Source: Choanephora cucurbitarum
Lineage: Eukaryota > Mucoromycota > Mucoromycetes > Mucorales > Choanephoraceae
Direction of reading: 5' to 3'
Assembly (NCBI GenBank): GCA_025331435.1
Contig: JAIWNI010000045.1
Coordinates: 1-64,000 of the forward strand
DNA length: 64,000 nucleotides
Positions 1 to 12,424 of the stretch are shown here, piece by piece (position 1 is the stretch's first letter; each line of letters starts with the position of its first letter). A program made the translations under genes and the position numbers. The notes below the pieces were generated by a model, which was given only the letters and a program-made list of their open reading frames with translations, was not told the origin of the DNA and did not search any database.

Positions 1-1
1 C

Positions 2-1176
2 ACTCTCTCTACGACACTAGCTGAACTCAAAGTAATCATTGTTGATGAAATAAGCATGGTCAGTGCAAGAATATTTCTGTGGATTGACCAGCGTTTGAGA
101 GTTGTTTACAACACGGAAGCTCCCTTTGGAGGCAAGCATGTTCTCATGTTTGGAGACTTCTGGCAACTCCCTCCTGTACATGACATGCCGCTTTATGATC
201 CTTTCAAGAACGATGAACTCAAGAAGCTTCGATGTAATGACTTGTGGCACTCATTCAAAGTGCATTATTTGAATACCATCATGAGACAGAGAAATGATGC
301 TGCTTTTGCTCTGCCTTTGAACAATATGGCAAGGGGCACTATGACGGCCATGGATATTGAACTGTTCAAGGTAGGGACTTTCTCAGATCTACCAGCGGAT
401 GTACTAAGTGAAGAGGCTAGTTCAGTGCACCTATTCTCTTCAAATAAGGAGGTCAACGCTTGAAACTCGAGTATCTTGGCGCAATTCCATACTGCAAAAT
501 ATCTGTCAATTGCACATGATGTTATCCAAGGCGAAGGAGGCAATTGCAATGCTAGGGAAAGTCTATTGAATATTGCAAAGGATTCAACTTATCCACTCTC
601 GAAATTAGCCAGTTTGGTCTTTGAATTACAGCTTATAATTGATGCAAAATACATGCTAACTTGTAATTTGAGTATCTTTGAAGAACTAGTGAATGATCAT
701 AGCGGAATTTGTAGAAGAGTTAGTTTTGGTCATAACAGATCAAATGAAGCTGCAGCAGAAAAACCTTTGAGAATTTGGATTGAGATAGAAAGTCAGAAAA
801 GTGAAAGAGAAGCCAAGAGATTATACAATGCTCATGTTCGTCGTATGAACATTTCGTCTACTTGAACGCGAATAGATCCTATTTCGTCACTTTTTCAATT
901 CAAAGAGCTACTATGCTGAAGGTATCCAGAACACAATTTCCTGTTGTTGTCGCAGAGGCCTTGACAGTACACAAAAGTCAAGGTGGGACCTACAAAAAAG
1001 TGTTGTTGGACTTGGTCAGTTCAACAAGCAGAAAAGACATCACTTTGTTAAGACCGATAACGTATGTTGCATGTTCGAGAGCTACTAATGCCTCTGATCT
1101 GTTTCTTAAACTCACCAAAGGGTTCACGCCTACTTCACCACTTAAAGAATGCGATTCTCTGGTAAAGGAGGTTTGA
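2..1176 (+). pseudogene. Helitron/Helentron-type PIF1 helicase, 3' part, broken
   Basis: This is the C-terminal half of a PIF1-family 5'-3' DNA helicase of the kind carried by Helitron transposons, cut by the left edge of the window. Visible in order are the Walker B box VIIVDEISMV (about 32-61), motif III VLMFGDFWQLPPV (about 140-178), the MRQRND segment (about 283) and the late motif EALTVHKSQGGTYKKVLLDL (about 953-1012) followed by YVACSRAT. PIF1 proteins unwind DNA with ATP. In Helitrons the helicase drives rolling-circle-like transposition. The frame is broken by in-frame TGA codons at 461-463 and 863-865 and a frameshift near 895, and another TGA ends it at 1174-1176. Walker A would lie upstream of base 1. 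The related remnant at 12.4-13.8 kb shows the same motif order, which supports the call. An ordinary host PIF1 is less likely given the fused nuclease that follows. Confidence 0.85.
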
Positions 1177-1194
1177 AGACATGATCAGGTTAGA

Positions 1195-1865
1195 ATGGTG
1201 GCACCCTTTTCACACCTTCGAGAAGGACGAGATCAACAGCTGGTACTTCATAACGTACAAAGCTACAATGCTCATCATAGAGCAGTTTGTAATGATCCAG
1301 TCTTCCTTGCTAGCGATTACATCCTCTTGACGGAAACTTGGACATTAAACAGTACTCCAGTCAATATTGATGGTTTTGAGATTGTAAGTCGGGTAAATGT
1401 CCTAGGACAAAGGCCTCGACCCTATGGCTCTTTTGTAGCTGTAAAGAGAGACAGATTGATGACTTTGGAAGATTTGTCCAGTATTGAAGTATTGGAACAA
1501 ATTGATGATGGCTCCATATCCGTTTCTGGATTCGAGTCAAAAGTATTATAGTGCTTTGTATATACAAGTCTCCCAAAGCTGATCTAAATCTTCTTGAAGA
1601 GTTGCTTGAAAGTTTTCTTGGTAACAGACATAAAAATGTAATTTTAGCAGGTGATTTCAATATCAATTTTAAGTCTACACCAAAATCATTTTCAGACTTT
1701 TTGAACAAGTTTGATCTCAAATCGGCGCTACCATCCAACATCAATAGTACAACAAAACATGGTACCTTCATCGACAACATTATTACCAACTTTGAAGTAG
1801 AGGGTAGTGGAAGATATATATCTTACACAAAAAGTAGTCATGATCCTTTATATATCAATTTTTAA
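1195..1865 (+). pseudogene. Endonuclease/exonuclease/phosphatase (EEP) domain joined to the PIF1 helicase
   Basis: It reads on in the helicase's second frame after one TGA, then shifts frame near 1,545. Visible motifs are LHNVQSY, then SDYILLTETW (catalytic Glu of the family), IYKSPKADLNLL, the NVILAGDFNINF core (Asp and Asn of the EEP/AP-endonuclease family), HGTFIDNI and a final SSHDPLYINF resembling the SDHxP motif that ends these domains. EEP domains are metal-dependent nucleases found in AP endonucleases and LINE retrotransposons. A helicase followed by such a domain is the known arrangement of Helentron-type Helitrons. About 200 residues of domain are recognisable, close to a full domain. 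A LINE endonuclease fragment is the alternative, but there is no reverse transcriptase after it and the frame link to the helicase argues against that. Confidence 0.75.
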
Positions 1866-1967
1866 TAAATTATTTTAATTGGCTCGAAGATTCAAGTGTG
1901 TCCATAGGCTTGAGCGAATTTAAAAAACGCCCTCATAAGACTCTTTAGTGTCTTAACTGCTTTTCTT

Positions 1968-3300
1968 TAATGTCATTTAGAGCTTTATCAGGCTGTGTTG
2001 TACAGACTTGAAGGAAATATGCTTATGCAAATTTCATTACAAGCGAGCTTGCTAAACATGCGCATATAATGCAGGGACATAGGTACAAGACATCACAGAT
2101 TTCGACACAATGACAACAACAAAGAAGGTATATAAGGTGCTTACAGCATAAAAATACACTTTTAATGGTATACATGTATATATAAAATGGCTATCATGTA
2201 TGCAGCAATATGTACTTAAATGCTAAACAAAGTACAGCAACAACAGCAATCTTTAGTTAGAATGTACTTTTTTAATGGCCTATGTTGCAATACATTTATT
2301 ATTGCTTGCGTTTAGCAGGAATAATATGCAAATACAAAGCGTTATAAGCACAAGTGATTTCGAAGCAAGATGATAACATAGCGCATTTCAATCAAATCTT
2401 TTAATTAAATAAGCCGCTTTATAGGAACTACATATACTTATACTACTGCTTGCATGTAAAAATCAATGATAATCAAAACTAAGCAAGATACCTTTACATA
2501 ATGTTTGTATCGAAGAAGAGTATCAAGACATAGTGACTTTACCATCAGACGAATGCTGATGATTTCGAAGGTTTTTGCATTTGAAAAAGACAATTTTATA
2601 CATCAGAAAAAAAAGTAAAGTAATCAAAGACAATGAAAGCATTAAAACAATGAAATTATCTCGAATAATGAAACTTATGTTATACAATAAAATCATGTAT
2701 CAGGTGATGCACTATAGAATGAATTAGACCCTAAAACCTGAACTGTTGAATAGAACGATATCATGGGGTTATTTTATATCAACCCTGAGAACCAGTGGCT
2801 GATGTTTTGGATTTGTTGTAATCAACATGCTTCAAGCTGATTGTTGACAATAAGAAAGAAGAGTGGCGTATATAAATACATGCCTTATCTGACATTGTCT
2901 TTGCTCTTTTTTATGCAATATGTCTAGGAATAGCATAAGTGTCTACATGATGGAGATCACATTGTCATACTGTTTTTCGCCGATATATTGAATGCGATGA
3001 TTACTATGACTTGGTCTGAATGACGATAATATAATTAACCACTAGTATGGTCAGAGAACAATGAAAGCAATGATAGCCGCAGCTAGCTATAGATAGTGAC
3101 GGAATTATCGATTACTACATCCATTTGTGGTGCTTTTTCGTTACCGCTAACACTGTTATTGATTAGACCCTCGACATATTAGAACATGACATAGGCATTA
3201 TAGCTTATGGCTTATGATGTATGACTAATAAACAAAGATTATAAAGAAAACGGAATTAGCTTTATTGTTTTCAATCTGTAAATGTATGTATAGTTTCATT
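1968..3300 (+). repeat. Family Y repeat, copy A (partial)
   Basis: It matches the copies at 35.7-36.7 kb and 50.5-51.5 kb in the same orientation, starting at the shared stretch tttagagctttatcaggctg and ending in the family's end-L sequence with tagcttatggcttatg near 3,200. It is more diverged than the later copies and lacks their 5' 400 bp. It abuts the Helentron remnant. No coding capacity is visible. Confidence 0.7.
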
Positions 3301-4603
3301 GCAATAGAATATTTAAGCTTGCGAATCAGGTAAAAAGGCTATATGATCCTGTTTTATAATACTCTGGCATTGCTTGTTTTATTGATTTTATTGTAGAAAA
3401 TCATCGTGGTTTGTATACATATAATTTGGGGGCCATAGTGCAAATGGATATTAAATGAGCTTGTCAATCGATCAACTCTTCTCTGAGGTGAATGCTACAA
3501 TGTATAGCAAAATTTATTTCAATTTCTTTTTATTCAGTCTTAAAATCAGAATACAGTATCGAGTTTAATAAGAAATATTATGGCAACAAAAGATGCTGAC
3601 TTTTAGGTTGTGAGCTTTTCAAAACAAAGGTATTCAAATCACCGACTCTCTTTTTGAACTGAGAAAATGATATGTATAGACGTATCTTTATCAAAACAAG
3701 CTAAGAATGGTAAACAATGAACCCCTTTTGACATCTGAACAAGCAAGTAATGTTATTACAAAGATAACAAACCATTATCTCATGTTGTTAGCAAATGGCC
3801 ATTGGATGGCAATAGTCGCATCAGAGCATCAAAATATAAAGAGAGGTCATCACTTTGAAAGTTATTTATCTGTCTGTTCCAGTAAGTGAAGCATTTGAAT
3901 GCTGTGTATCTGTAAAACTGAAGTATGCTCAAAAGCTTGAATGAATGATAAATAGGCCTTATGATTGCTTACTAGCTCTATAAAACTACTTCGTATAATG
4001 TTTATTTCTAAAAAGAGAAATCAAAATTGATACATATAGTAACAGAATTTATAGAGCAAACAGCATAATAAAACTACAACAAGGAGCAAATATATAAAAG
4101 TCTTTAAAAATTTTATAAATTCAAACAACACAAATGCATGATACTACCACAAATGCTTAAAAAATGAGCATAATTTCCTAATCCGAAATCTACTTCATAC
4201 TTAGGCCCACAAGTTCGCATTACAAAATAAATCGAGAAGTATTATTGTGGTATATTAGTCAATTTGTACTTTTTTTAACTATAACAAGTATCAAGTCTGT
4301 TGACCAAGAGATGATTGCTCAACTTTCTACTCTATCAAGAGCCATATGAAGCAGTAAAAACTAATTTTTTCCCATAATCTGCAAGACAAATCATAAGTCC
4401 TCAATAAGAATATAAAACTATATAAGTACTCGATCAAGTAGATGGAATAAAATGTAAATGAAATACATAATTATAACTTCAAGTGACACATTACAACTAT
4501 TGCTGATTTTTGAAATACATAATATACATTTTATTGACAAAAGCTTAAAGCTTTTTTTGAGTGACTTTTTTTACAATTATTTTAAACAAATATATAACAT
4601 ATT
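3301..4603. other. AT-rich stretch without a recognisable gene
   Basis: Only short ORFs occur here, none recognised. One 60-codon ORF at 3,707-3,889 has no supporting features. Nothing else is visible apart from AT-rich sequence and small homopolymer runs. Confidence 0.5.
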
Positions 4604-5161
4604 TTAATTTCTCAGCAAGAAGAAGAGAAACAAAGGAAACAGAAAAAAAAGAACCAGAAGAAGTATCCCCAGGAAGACACACAAGGCTCTCTCCTTGGAA
4701 GGTGACGGAGGAGGAGGAGAGTGAGGGAAGCGAGTAGGTTGAGAGTTACGCGAAGGGGGAAAGGCAAAAGGGGTAAGGCGGGAAGAAGAAGAGACAAAAG
4801 GACGAGCGAGCAAAGTTGATGGGCGATCAGGAGCCACAAAAGCAGGAAAACGACGAGTGTCAAAACCATAGCTGGCCAAAGAACCAACCAGAGCAGGAGG
4901 TTGGTGACAAACCAGTTCCTGGAAGCTTGGCTTACCAAAAACTGGCCTGTCAGCCCCCTGTTCTGGTGAAAAGGGTACGGAAAGGGAAAGGCCAGGGCGA
5001 CGGAACAAAGGACGAGAAGGAGGACTGAGAGGTTGCGGATGCAAAGTGGAGAAAAAAGAGCGTTGATTGTGGTCGATTTGACCGATGTTGTTTACAACAC
5101 CAAACTTACACTCTTGGTTTATAGTTCGTGGTACAATTGCGTTAGGCAAATAATGAGACAT
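4604..5161 (-). CDS. Putative proline-rich, tail-anchored protein (hypothetical)
   Basis: This is an uninterrupted 185-codon ORF starting at an ATG at 5,161. Just upstream on the same strand lies a pyrimidine-rich run (about 5,170-5,210), like the leaders of other genes here. The ORF is clearly more GC-rich than its surroundings, which favours a real coding region. The N-terminal half is polar. The middle is rich in Pro, Ser and Arg, with PPPPSPSK near residue 150. The last 25 residues are a very hydrophobic run (LGILLLVLFFLFPLFLFFLL), as in tail-anchored membrane proteins. No known family is recognised. An overlapping 108-codon frame on the same strand is taken as a shadow. It could also be a chance ORF over a purine-rich repeat. 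Confidence 0.4.
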   Translation of the reverse strand: MSHYLPNAIVPRTINQECKFGVVNNIGQIDHNQRSFFSTLHPQPLSPPSRPLFRRPGLSLSVPFSPEQGADRPVFGKPSFQELVCHQPPALVGSLASYGFDTRRFPAFVAPDRPSTLLARPFVSSSSRLTPFAFPPSRNSQPTRFPHSPPPPSPSKERALCVFLGILLLVLFFLFPLFLFFLLRN

Positions 5162-7434
5162 ATGAAAGTACTATAAGGAAGAAAAGAAAAAAAAGGCAGA
5201 ACCCCCTTTTTTTGCTTAAATAGTGAGACAATAGATTAAGACAAGGGGTGAGAGTGTGATATAAGTTACTTCAAGTTACTTTTAATGACGCAATAATTTC
5301 AGCGTGAGTATACTTTAACATGAGTGTTTTTTGCTTTCGTCTGATTTGCTCTTGTTTCCTCTTTTCGCCTTCTTTTTATGGACGTGAGATAGTGAGTAAT
5401 GTCGTACAAAGTGCAAAAAGCAGTGTTTAAAGAAGAAAAATAATGGCTTTATGAGTAAAAAAAAACCTTTTTGCACGACATAAGGGTACGAAAACAAAGC
5501 TTGAGAAACAAACTACCCGCACATTCATATGAAGTGTTGAAGAAATAAGAAAGAATCAAAGTTAGACACAGTCAAAAGTAAGATAAACAAAATTGTAAGA
5601 CCGCTAGATAATCAAGACAACAAATCAAAAGAAAGGGACGCAACAAGAAATACAAAAAAATAAGGGCTGCCCAAAAAGTATAATACCAATTTTAAAGGAT
5701 TAAAAAAGATAAATCTCTTGACTTTTGGGTTTTTTCGAGGCTTTCCTTTCTCTTTCATGCTCAGTTACAAAAAAGACTTAGAGAAGCCCAGAGTCTCTTG
5801 TTTTTTCTTATTGAATTCCAAAAGTCAAAAATTATAAATTATAGAAATTGGAACATCATATAATTAAAAATAGAAAATGTATGTATTATGATGACCTTAT
5901 TAATATAAATAACACAAGAGAAATGCATTTCATTGTTTTTACTGATACTCTCTTGTCGCAATTAATGCACTTTTATGATTTGCAAAAAAAAATAGACTTT
6001 TTTTAGTTTAGACATGTATGTATGACACACACTACAATACGCAAATATGAAAGCTCTTATTTTTTGATTCAAATCATATAAAGCAACAAAAGTGAAGCAC
6101 AGACAATTAGCTTCATGAAAACAAAAATCGATTTAATATCCAGTGCCTGATCACACAAAGTCGAAACAAAATCAAGTCTAAAAGAACATTCTATATTTTT
6201 GGTCAAAAAAGTAAGAAGCGAAAAATTATCAAAGTTGCTGATACAGTAGTCGCTCTATTTGAAAGTGTTTGCATTCTTGAGAAACGCACCATTATATTAA
6301 GCATACTTTTAAAATCGAATAATATTTCAATGATAGAAGCAATTTTCAAGTTAAAAAATTGCACTCTTTAATAAATCATTCTCTTAAAGCAAACATTCTT
6401 TAATCGAGCGACTAATGTAGTTTATTCAATATTTAAAAAATATTTGTTGAGATAGCAGCTGACTACAAATGACACCTTATTCTTTTTTTTTAAGATAAAA
6501 GTCAACCAATAATTTATTAGGCTAATCCATTTAAGTCAGCAAAGATTTTACCAGCTAATGTGAGTTAATTTCGCATTAATTTTACTGTTTTGACACAAAC
6601 GTAAAATCGCTCTCATGAATCAATTACCAAAAATATTTCGCTGGTACTTGAAATTTGGCATTATTTACAAAATGATCTTTCTACTTTCACACAAACACAA
6701 ACATTTGTCACTAAAGATAACACAGAAAACAAATGCAAGCGTAGTAGTTACAGAAAAATGGGTGATAATATGTGTTGAAATGTTTTTTGGTTGATTAAAA
6801 ATAAACGAGCCAAAAACACCACCATTGAAGAGAATATCAAGTTGTTTAGATAGACTGTGAGAGGTATTGTAAAAAATATCTAAACATCAAAAACATCTCT
6901 GCTTCAAAATTTCACCAAAAAACACAAAAAAAAAAGTTCTAGAGGGTAAAGAAATCTTAAACGTGCTGTAATTTGAAACCAGTTTATTATCATTTTGCAA
7001 GCTAGAAAAAATCGAGGCACAGCAATATCAATGTATGTAGAGGCAGCATCGTGTCGTATTTTTGCTATCCTGAGATTGAATTGTATTATGCAGTATGACA
7101 GCCGGTTTTTTGTAGACATTCTTAAGAGCAATTGTTTGGAATGGGTCAAGAAACATCTGATTTGAGCACCAAATCAATAGAGCCGTGTCATCTGGTCTGA
7201 TGATTTCAACTTATCAGTCTTAGAAACTGATGACAGAGCCAAAGTTTTTGTCGTGTTAGTGAAGAATACACAAAAGCTCACAGTACTAAAAAACAAGTTC
7301 ATGTAAAACAAAAGCAACAGTTTTTGGCTACTTCTGGAAAGATGGTGTTTATCCTCTTGTTGTGGCTGAAAGCACTACAAATTAGGCCGAACATATGAAA
7401 GTACTGTTAAAGAAATTCCGGACTTAGCTTATTA
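5162..7434. other. AT-rich stretch; no gene seen apart from one MITE
   Basis: It contains homopolymer runs, scattered short ORFs and one small TA-flanked inverted-repeat element (6,244-6,417). A short inverted match (tgacttttgg near 5,719, ccaaaagtca near 5,819) could form a hairpin of about 110 nt but has no other support. Confidence 0.5.
6244..6417. mobile_element. Pogo/Tc1-type MITE, subfamily 2
   Basis: It begins cagtagtcgctc and ends with the imperfect complement gagcgactaatg, flanked by TA on both sides. Inverted similarity extends about 30 bp inward (aagtgtttgcatt against aaagcaaacattctt). It is a 174-bp relative of the element at 12,322-12,420. TA duplication and CAG termini are typical of non-autonomous Tc1/mariner-pogo elements. 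Confidence 0.6.
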
Positions 7435-8865
7435 CATGCATCCTAAATACGCATTGCTCGGGTATTAGATTTGAAAGCCACAAGAAAATAAAAGAGAAAG
7501 AAAAAGAACAGACAATACTACAGTCTACTGGTATATGAAAATAAGTGCATGTCAGGCAAGAGTCATCATAGAATAGTGTATGTATAGAGTTTAAGAGATG
7601 CTACGAAGAGTACAAGCCCCGAAAGCAAATTAACGGCTGAATAGATTATTATCAGGCAAATGGCCAAATAACAAGTCAGAATTCACTAAAAATGCAAATC
7701 ATGTGGAGTTGATAAAGCATAAAGTCCTTCGTAGACAGTATGCTATAGTACAAACAACTAGCAACACAATGAAAAATAAAACGATAGAAAAAGAAGTACC
7801 TGGCAAAAAAAATATGGCTAACATATACTGATCCAATATCTTTTATTTTCCAAGGCAATACTGATACTGTTATGATACTATAACGTAAAGTAATATGTGC
7901 TTGAATACAGTAACATGCAATGCAAGTACCACTCTGTTCATTTCATTTTGCAGCATGTTTCAACATTTTGTGCTCGTCAGTCTAAGGCATGGTGTGGGTA
8001 CAGTACACAATTGACTTGCATCTAGTGTAGTTTGTATAAGCTGATCTACAGTGCAATCCAGAATGTCGATCAAAAGTACACGACCATACAGATACACTTT
8101 TATCCCCATCAACAACATGACATGCATGATACTTTTGCCAGTGATGTGCCCAAACAACGGCTCAACAGATAATGCTAGAGAAGCAAGTCCTTTTTTGTTC
8201 TTGTGTCAGTCATGTTGCTATCCATACTCATGCTTATCGCTCTACATCAATCAGTCACATTGTGTTCTATGGTCTGTTGCGTACAACATGCATTCTATGC
8301 AAACATGTCTCTGATGTGGATTTACCATCATCACTCTCTTTACCTGCAATACATTGTGTTCCTGATTACAGCTTGTTGTTTGCTATACTGTCTTTGTATC
8401 TCGTGCATTCATTGCCAAGCTGTGTACTCACAACTGTCAACACTTGGCAATCCTTTTGTGTATACACCGTATCGCCATCTTGACACACATCATCCAAAGC
8501 ATGCATTCCTCTCTTTTTTTTTTAGTTTTTCTGTCACGACTTGTGACATACCTATGTGCATGCAGCACTTACACTTTGTATATGTATTCCAGCTTACTGA
8601 TCAGTACCTGCCATGGACTCATGTTGGTCCTCACTCTGACCAGGATCTTGCCATCTGGTGTCATCACAAAGGTTGAGCTAGCCTAAAAGAAAAGTGGTCA
8701 GCGCTTTCTGTGTGCAAACCTGACTTTGCATAACTCACTATGGCTGTTGCATATAAAGGGTTGACAGGAGTAAAAGAAAGCTATGTAAGAACTGCCATAG
8801 GCAGGACAAAAGACGGATACGCACAGAAACTCAAAATCAAACTCCGTCGGAAATTAAAATAACAG

Positions 8866-9188
8866 CTGAAAGGTGGCAAGAGGGGGGGTGTACTTAAGGA
8901 ATTATCTTAAGTTTGCACTACCTTTTCTTTTTTTTTGCTTGTACTACTTGATTGATCCCCTCTAAATAATCAAATAACTTGTCAATTCTGTCCTTTTCTT
9001 TTCTTCGGGAACCTTATCACATACTCGAGGATTAGAAAAAGTAAGAACACACTATGTCATTTTTTTCTTGTGTATTTTAACTTAAATTTTATCATAAATA
9101 AAGCTATCACGAATATATATACAAATTAGATAGTTGAGTTCTAGCTCGTCGATTGCTACCCAATAAGAGTTTTCCCAATATTTCACAG
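8866..9188. mobile_element. 323-bp insertion present only in W-X copy 1
   Basis: Copies 2 and 3 read directly from ...aaaataacag into cccagcagattacag. Copy 1 has 323 extra bases at this point, starting ctgaaaggtgg and ending atttcacag. The word acag occurs at both junctions and may be a 4-bp target duplication. The ends are weakly inverted (ctgaaa, tttcacag). An insertion is more likely than two matching deletions in the other copies. Confidence 0.5.
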
Positions 9189-10037
9189 CCCAGCAGATTA
9201 CAGTGCTGTGTAACTGACAACGACATGATTGTGTCTTCCGGAAGCTTTGATGAGCTGAAGCAAGAGCAAGACAATGATATGCGCGTGTCCAGCAGTACAA
9301 GCAAAGCAGCAAGACAAAGCAAAAAGGAGGAGGAGAAGAAGAAAAAAAGAAAAGTCAGCTAGAAGGATCAGATGTTTGAGCAGATCCCCGATCAGGTCAA
9401 TGACTGATCCCAGAGTGTGGGTCGCTCGGATGCACAAGTTGTCAGTGGTATACATCAGAGATATAAGAGTCAGAATAAAGCAGCATGAGCAGGGAAAAGG
9501 GTTCTGAAAAAGAAAAGAAACCTGTGAAACAAGAAACCATCACAGTCTCATGGGTTACAAATGAGGATAGGTGCAAGTGATGACAACGCATGGAGTCATA
9601 CAAATGATGCAATGAGTAGTTTAGAGTTAAGAAGCATGATAATGCGAATTGTTTAGACGAGTTAGAAACGCGGTGAGAAAGAAGTAACATAATCTGAAAA
9701 AAATCAGATCCAATTATGATACAGAAATCCAGTGAGGTACATCATGATGATCAGAGAGATTTCATTGACGGATGATAAATGTATTCGCGTATATATATGA
9801 TTGAAGCAATAATGATATCGTGCTAGAACAAGGTTCAATGAAACCTCATTTATTGTGACAACAGTCTTGACCTCATTTTATCCAGAATAGCTGCTTTCAG
9901 AGATTGACTCGAATGGTGTCAGCCATATACATGCTCAACCTATCATTTAGTCTTTTGTGATTTCCAATCATCTCAGGCGTTTTATGTCACTAATGTTTGC
10001 CTAAATCCACACGCATTGCGATGATATTAGCAGTATA

Positions 10038-10223
10038 CAGTCATCCCCCGATTTAGGGAACGAAATATAAGGAACGATTTTAATTTAGGGAACGGTCTTA
10101 AGGGAACCAAAGTTTGTTTAACGCTAAAAATCCCTGCTATTGCTATGAGAAATAGGGGACGATTTTAATTTAGGGAACGGTGTCGAGGGAACCAAGACTG
10201 TTCCCTAAATCGGGGGATGACTG
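10038..10223. mobile_element. Pogo/Tc1-type MITE, subfamily 1
   Basis: It has perfect inverted ends (cagtcatcccccgattta and its complement), flanked by TA on both sides. The interior repeats tttagggaacg several times. It is 186 bp long with no coding capacity. Shorter relatives lie at 12,131-12,231 and 62,039-62,139. Confidence 0.8.
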
Positions 10224-12130
10224 TAACATATGTTGTCGAGAGAGTCTCAGCTTAGACATGCACATTCGATACAGTAATTCGCTTGATTTAAGCCTATCTG
10301 ATCTAAACGTGTGTTCAATTTTAAAGTGAGATTTTCAGGAACATAAACACCGTCCAAAAGCGACTATTGTGGTGCGACTGGAAAGAACAATGAAATAGCA
10401 AAGAACAAGGAAGCCGCGAAGAACAATAAATCTAAAAGGCTTACGTGAAACAATGAACGTGCATGAACCACCATGGTAATGTCTTATGCTGTAGTCTGTT
10501 ATGGTACTATCAACAACACACAGATACCGAGTCTAAGCAAAAAGATGATTAGGCGTCATACCACCGACTTAACTAGACTAAATAAACTTGATGGACTTGT
10601 TTCTATCCGACAAATATATACAACCGGATGAAGTGGATGGTTAAAATGTCATTGTACATGTATATACCGGATGGCAAAACCCATAAACACGTTGTCTATA
10701 GTCATACCAACTAAGGTGGCTACAGTATTACATCAGTACAGACAAAGTTATTCACCGCTGTTAGCTGGTCATGAAGACATGTCATTAGATTTGTCGAGTT
10801 ATCCAACTTTGACGAGTATCAGTGCTCCCGGTGAGTGAGTACTTTTTAACTCTAACAAGAGCTATTAAGCAATCAATAAAAAAAAATAGCTGCATTTTTT
10901 ACTCTACTTGATCATCTGTTCACAAATGATGGTCATTACTGGGTGTTGAGCGATCGACTGGCTAAGTCTACCAACAAGCTAGCAACTGTCCTTGTGCTCT
11001 TGTGTTATCTGAAGCACCCTGAACATTTTCCGTACACTAATAAGGATGTGTTTGATTGGCGACTATGGCGTGTTCAATGCAGTTTGTCACAAACTTTTCA
11101 AAAAAAAAGCACCAAGTCATTGTTTTATCACAAAAACAAGAGAGATTTACGTTTGTACAAATTTTAACTACTTTTTTGTAAAAAGAGGATTGTTGGGCCT
11201 ATTTTCAAGGTCAAAAGCTCGTTTTGGGGTCATGAAAATGGAAATAATTTGAAATAAGATATCACTAAAAGCATTTTGCAAGCATATTGTTTCACTTAAC
11301 TCACAAAAACAATTAAGCCTAACAATATGAGCTACTTTGCATCGGCTTGATTAATTCATATCCGAGCAAATTTCATCTTTAAAAATCATTTTTTTTCTAC
11401 ATCTGTTCATCTACATACAACTCTACAGTTTTACAAAAATAGAGTAGAATTTTGTCTTTCTGATGGTGTAAAAAACGTATTTAGTCATTTTGAGGGCCAT
11501 TTAAAGCTTTTTTATTAAAAGGGTCCATTCAGGGTCGAATGAGAGATTTTGAGTTATAAGGGAGAGTAAAGCCACTTAATTGATCTAAATGGGTGTTTTG
11601 GCTGTTTGTAATGATTTACTTGTGTGCATGATAATAACGCTGTACTTTTTATGGGATTGATTAGTATTTCAATAGGATTAAAGATCGTTCATGATCATCA
11701 TTTTCTAGCATGACACGGCTGTATGAATAAGCCAGTTATCAACTAAGTGCCAAGGGTGAGAATCAAACGTTACAACAGAGTAGGCTATTATACGATAGCG
11801 AAATGGATGTCAATACCCACTGGTTAGGGTTACAACAGAATGGGGCATAAGTCTTGTTCTGGATAGATTGCATATTGTAAATTATATGTACAGTCAGACT
11901 AGGAAAAAAAGCTGGTAGTTAGTTGTCTCTATATTAAAGTAAACATTAACTAATCACTTAGCTCAAAATGATGCCTCTCTTATCTCTTTGCATTTCTATA
12001 ATCGTGAGATAACATGTCTTACTGAAGCATAAAAATGAATGTTTATACTGTTGATCATGCTGAAAATGATTCGACTCACCAACAAAGCTTAAAAATTTTT
12101 AAAGTATCACGTTCAAATGTAGATCTAATA

Positions 12131-12231
12131 CAGTCATTCCTCGATTTGGGGAACGGAGTTTTGGGAACAATATTGCTTTAGGGAACGGTCGTGAGGGAAC
12201 TGAAGCCGTTCGCTAAATCGGGGGATGACTT
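12131..12231. mobile_element. Pogo/Tc1-type MITE, subfamily 1
   Basis: A 101-bp element with inverted ends cagtcattcctcgattt and aaatcgggggatgact, flanked by TA. The last base differs from the consensus. It is an internally shortened relative of 10,038-10,223 and sits just beyond the end of W-X copy 1. Confidence 0.75.
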
Positions 12232-12321
12232 TAGTTTTGTGCTTTATGAATTATCTGTTGTTATTCTCATCCTTTCTGAAGGAGAAAATAGGGTACTATC
12301 AATCTGACATAATAATGTCTA

Positions 12322-12420
12322 CAGTAGCCACTCGATTTAAGAGCGTCGGCATTCTTGAGGTTCACACTCTTATATTGAACATACTGTTAAATCGAACACT
12401 CTCAAATTGAGCGGCTACTG
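12322..12420. mobile_element. Pogo/Tc1-type MITE, subfamily 2
   Basis: A 99-bp element with ends cagtagccactcgattt and aaattgagcggctactg, flanked by TA. It lies at the C-terminal boundary of the PIF1 remnant and may have contributed to its truncation. Confidence 0.75.
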
Positions 12421-12424
12421 TATG

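Larger units (their letters stand above)
7435..11920 (+). repeat. Family W-X repeat, copy 1
   Basis: It starts at tcctaaatacgcattgct and ends near gtacagtcagac. It matches copy 3 (52,325-56,372, same orientation) and copy 2 (18,500-22,565, inverted) along nearly the whole length. It differs by a 323-bp insertion (8,866-9,188), a MITE (10,038-10,223) and missing X sequence around the MITE. No ORF is conserved between copies, so it appears non-coding. Boundaries are set by where the similarity stops. Confidence 0.75.
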
